The translations under genes and the position numbers were made by a program. Of a stretch of DNA of 8,501 nucleotides, positions 6,361 to 8,501 are shown one piece after another. The stretch covers positions 1-8,501 of the forward strand of contig JAHIVM010000081.1 of NCBI GenBank assembly GCA_018816665.1, read 5' to 3'. Under the pieces are notes generated by a model that saw nothing but the letters and a program-made list of their open reading frames with translations, did not search any database and was not told the origin of the DNA. Within the stretch, counting starts at the first letter, position 1. Each line of letters starts with the position of its first letter. This DNA is from Candidatus Zixiibacteriota bacterium. Its GTDB lineage: Bacteria; Zixibacteria; MSB-5A5; GN15; FEB-12.

Positions 6361-7470
6361 ATGAGTGATAGCATAGCGCAAGCGATAAAGACGCCGTTCT
6401 ACCAGTACCACGTTGATGCCGGGGCTCGCATGGTCGAGTTTGCCGGCTACATTATGCCCATTCAGTATACCGGGATAACCGCCGAGCACAATGCCGTGCG
6501 CGACAATGTGGGACTGTTTGACCTGTCTCACATGGGCGAATTCGATGTCCGGGGTGCCGATGCCCTGGCCTTCCTGCAAAAAACCACTACGAACAACGTG
6601 GCCGCACTGCAGCCGGGACAGATTCAGTACAACTGCATGACGTATCCCGACGGTGGTATTGTTGATGACTTGCTGGTGTATTGTCTCGGTGAAAACGCCT
6701 ACCTGCTGGTTGTGAACGCCTCCAACCTGCAGAAGGATTTCGACTGGTTGTCCGGCCACCTGACGGGTGACGTGAAACTGACGAACAGCTCCTATGGGAT
6801 CGGTTTGCTGGCCATTCAGGGGCCCAACGCCGTCAAGGTCATGAGGGAACTGACGGACTATGATCTCGACGCCATGGCGTACTACACGCACGCCACCGCG
6901 AAGGTGGGCGGGGTAGAGGTTCTCTTTTCGCGCACGGGGTATACCGGTGAAGACGGTTTTGAGATCTATATCCCCAACGAACAGTGTCCGGCGCTCTGGA
7001 AGGCGGTGAGCTCGGCCGGGGCCAATCACGGTATGGAACTTATCGGCCTGGGAGCCCGCGACACGCTGCGGCTTGAAATGAAGATGGCCCTGTATGGTAA
7101 CGACATCGATCAAACCACATCACCCGTTGAAGCCGGTCTGAGCTGGATTGTTGACTTTGACAAGGAGTTCATCGGTAAGGACGTCCTGGTGCAACAGAAG
7201 GCGGACAAACCGCGCCGCCGCCTGGTCTGCCTGGAGATGGAAGGCCGCGTGGTACCGCGTCATGGGTTCGAAATTTACGACGGTGACGCCGTTGTCGGTC
7301 AGGTGACTTCGGGAACGTTTTCGCCGTCGCTGCAAATACCGGTGGCCCTGGGGTATGTGGCCCGGGCACAGGCCAGGACGGGTACGGCGCTGGAAGTAAT
7401 GGTCCGCAATAAGAAGTTCCCGGCTGTGGTGGTGAAACCGCCCTTTTACAAAAACGCCTCACACAAGTAA
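6361..7470 (+). CDS. gcvT: Aminomethyltransferase, glycine cleavage system T-protein
   Basis: GcvT transfers the methylene carbon from the aminomethyl-lipoyl arm of H-protein to tetrahydrofolate, releasing ammonia and giving 5,10-methylene-tetrahydrofolate; it acts in the cytoplasm. The 369 residues match the usual family length. In order are MVEFAGYIMPIQY (24-36), VGLFDLSHMGEF (50-61), GGIVDDLLVY (98-107) with the aspartates Asp102/Asp103 expected at the catalytic site, RTGYTGEDGFEIYIP (191-205) for folate binding, GLGARDTLRLE (229-239) and the C-terminal barrel ending KPPFYK. All key family motifs appear intact. The start agrees with the family N-terminus (KTPFYQYHVDAGARMVEF), although the ribosome binding site is weak. 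The genes for the P-, H- and L-proteins are not in the window, so the system is split or they lie to the right. The comB-like gene follows after 12 bases and is probably co-transcribed. Confidence 0.96.
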   Translation: MSDSIAQAIKTPFYQYHVDAGARMVEFAGYIMPIQYTGITAEHNAVRDNVGLFDLSHMGEFDVRGADALAFLQKTTTNNVAALQPGQIQYNCMTYPDGGIVDDLLVYCLGENAYLLVVNASNLQKDFDWLSGHLTGDVKLTNSSYGIGLLAIQGPNAVKVMRELTDYDLDAMAYYTHATAKVGGVEVLFSRTGYTGEDGFEIYIPNEQCPALWKAVSSAGANHGMELIGLGARDTLRLEMKMALYGNDIDQTTSPVEAGLSWIVDFDKEFIGKDVLVQQKADKPRRRLVCLEMEGRVVPRHGFEIYDGDAVVGQVTSGTFSPSLQIPVALGYVARAQARTGTALEVMVRNKKFPAVVVKPPFYKNASHK

Positions 7471-7482
7471 GACGACAACCAG

Positions 7483-8220
7483 ATGAACGTCCAACTCTTT
7501 TTGACCTCACTGCCCCTTCACCGGGTTGACCTGGAAGATCGCACGGTGGTGGTCATTGACATCCTGCGCTGTTCAACCTCCATCTGTGCCATGCTGGCCG
7601 CGGGTGCCAAGGGAGTGATCCCGACCGAGCGTCCGGGAGAGGCCGGTGAGATGTGGTCCAAACTCGGGGCGGACAGCGCTGTACTGGCCGGTGAACGCGG
7701 CGGTGTCAAGGTGGAGAATTTCCAGTACGGCAACAGTCCGCTGGAGTTCACGCCGGAAACCGTGGGCGGGAAGAATGTTGTCCTATGCACGACCAACGGA
7801 ACCAAAGCGTTTGTCTCAACGCAGAAAGGCGGTCTGGTCCTGTCCGGAGCGCTGGTCAATATCTCGCGCGTGTCAGAGGCGGTGGCCCGGCGGGGCAAGG
7901 ATCTCGTTGTGGTGTGCTCCGGAACCGAGGGCGGGTTTTCCATTGAGGATACCCTCTGCGGCGGATTGCTGATTCACCAGTTGACCACCGTGCACAAGTT
8001 GAGCCTGACCTTAAACGATGCCGGTTCGCTGGCCGTCTTGTTGTATCGCGCCAATCAAACCTCGCTGGCCAAGGCCATCGCCCAGGGCGAGCACGGACGG
8101 TTTCTGGCCTCGATTGGCTTTGCCGATGACGTTCGGGTGGCGGCTGAGGTGGATTCTATGCCGGTGCTGGCGGTGATGCGCGACGGTCGTTTGATGGCCG
8201 AGGAGCGTTCACCTGACTGA
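7483..8220 (+). CDS. comB: 2-phosphosulfolactate phosphatase family protein (ComB-like)
   Basis: A 245-residue protein, normal for the ComB family, which removes phosphate from 2-phospho-3-sulfolactate in a Mg2+-dependent reaction (known from coenzyme M synthesis in methanogens, EC 3.1.3.71). Visible family motifs are VVVIDILRCSTSI (22-34, with Asp26), AGERGG (69-74), FQYGNSPLEF (80-89), TTNGTKA (103-109), ALVNISRV (123-130), CSGTEGGFSIEDTLCGG (145-161) and the C-terminal DDVRVAAEVDSMPVLAV (215-231). The motif set is complete, so an active enzyme is likely, but bacterial ComB homologues are widespread outside coenzyme M producers and the substrate here is uncertain. The other sulfolactate genes (comA, comC, comDE) are absent from the window. 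The gene starts 12 bases after the gcvT stop with no clear Shine-Dalgarno, so translation may depend on ribosomes finishing gcvT. Confidence 0.9.
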   Translation: MNVQLFLTSLPLHRVDLEDRTVVVIDILRCSTSICAMLAAGAKGVIPTERPGEAGEMWSKLGADSAVLAGERGGVKVENFQYGNSPLEFTPETVGGKNVVLCTTNGTKAFVSTQKGGLVLSGALVNISRVSEAVARRGKDLVVVCSGTEGGFSIEDTLCGGLLIHQLTTVHKLSLTLNDAGSLAVLLYRANQTSLAKAIAQGEHGRFLASIGFADDVRVAAEVDSMPVLAVMRDGRLMAEERSPD

Positions 8221-8262
8221 TATCGCTGTGAGCTAACGTTCTCGACTGTTGTATAAGGAACA

Positions 8263-8501
8263 ATGATTACCAAATTGCTAACCGCTTCCATGCTGGTATG
8301 CCTGCTTGCCTGTTCGGCGGCTGCAACCGAAAACGGCGTCCGTTGCGCCCTGTCCGTCTATCAATATGATGCCGATGCCGGGGTGCAGGTGCTGTTGACC
8401 ACCGATACCGCGGAAATCGTCAAAGACATCCCGGCTACCGGTTTCCTGGCCGCGGTGAGTATGGAACTCAGTCTCCGCAGTCTGGACACCCAGTCCGTTC
8501 A
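8263..8501 (+). CDS. Exported protein of unknown function, N-terminal part, truncated by window edge
   Basis: An ATG at 8263 opens a frame of 79 complete codons running off the right edge. AAGGA (8255-8259) sits 3 bases upstream, a slightly short spacing. Residues 1-16 are a signal sequence (MITKLLTASMLVCLLA). LLAC with Cys17 fits a lipobox, but AAA at 19-21 could equally be a signal peptidase I site, so whether it is a lipoprotein or a secreted protein is open. The mature start (GVRCALSVYQYDADAGVQVLL) is strand-rich and not recognised as any family. The gene begins 42 bases after comB, on the same strand, so it may be the third gene of that operon. Confidence 0.7.
   Translation, partial: MITKLLTASMLVCLLACSAAATENGVRCALSVYQYDADAGVQVLLTTDTAEIVKDIPATGFLAAVSMELSLRSLDTQSV

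Noticed and set aside
6337..7113. A 258-codon open frame on the minus strand opposite gcvT
   Set aside because: It lies antisense to a gene with every GcvT motif intact, shows no recognisable domain, and its length is explained by codon bias in the opposite strand.
8221..8262. TATAAG at 8252-8257 as a promoter for the last gene
   Set aside because: It overlaps the ribosome binding site, lies too close to the start codon for a leadered transcript, and has no -35 match; read-through from comB is simpler.

Overview
The window looks like chromosomal DNA of a Gram-negative bacterium. Coding density is high, base composition is moderately GC-rich by eye, Shine-Dalgarno sites are classical (AAGGAGG), and exported, lipoprotein and envelope-sensor proteins are frequent. 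The mix of a Reg_prop-type propeller lipoprotein, long multi-PAS kinases and a ComB homologue would fit an uncultured FCB-type lineage such as Zixibacteria. That placement is an impression from protein style, not something the sequence proves.

Layout. (1) Positions 1-1788, minus strand: a two-gene operon. The upstream gene (547-1788) encodes a secreted protein whose C-terminal part resembles a family 5 solute-binding protein. It appears to start at a CTG codon. It overlaps by four bases (ATGA) a membrane protein gene (1-550, running off the left edge) with one N-terminal membrane segment and a Cache-like periplasmic domain, probably the start of a sensor kinase. (2) Positions 1789-2112: a divergent control region with a -10-like site for each direction and, between them, a dense set of nested and overlapping inverted repeats built on TGACAC/GTGTCA. 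(3) Positions 2113-3195, plus strand: a lipoprotein with seven tandem propeller-type repeats. (4) Positions 3196-3274: a convergent junction with a 13-bp GC-rich hairpin. (5) Positions 3275-6139, minus strand: a 954-residue sensor histidine kinase with signal peptide, family 3 type solute-binding domain, membrane segment, three PAS domains, HisKA and HATPase. (6) Positions 6140-6360: a second divergent promoter region. (7) Positions 6361-8501, plus strand: gcvT (glycine cleavage T-protein), comB (2-phosphosulfolactate phosphatase family), and the start of an unrecognised exported protein, closely spaced and probably co-transcribed.

Functionally the left two thirds is about sensing outside the cytoplasmic membrane. 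It holds two sensor units that each combine a solute-binding-protein fold with a membrane signalling protein (one as two coupled genes, one as a fusion), and a standalone propeller lipoprotein between them that shares a control region with the first unit. No response regulator is visible in the window. The right third is metabolic. No RNA genes, mobile elements, CRISPR arrays or insertion sequences were seen, and no gene-free stretch exceeds about 325 bases.
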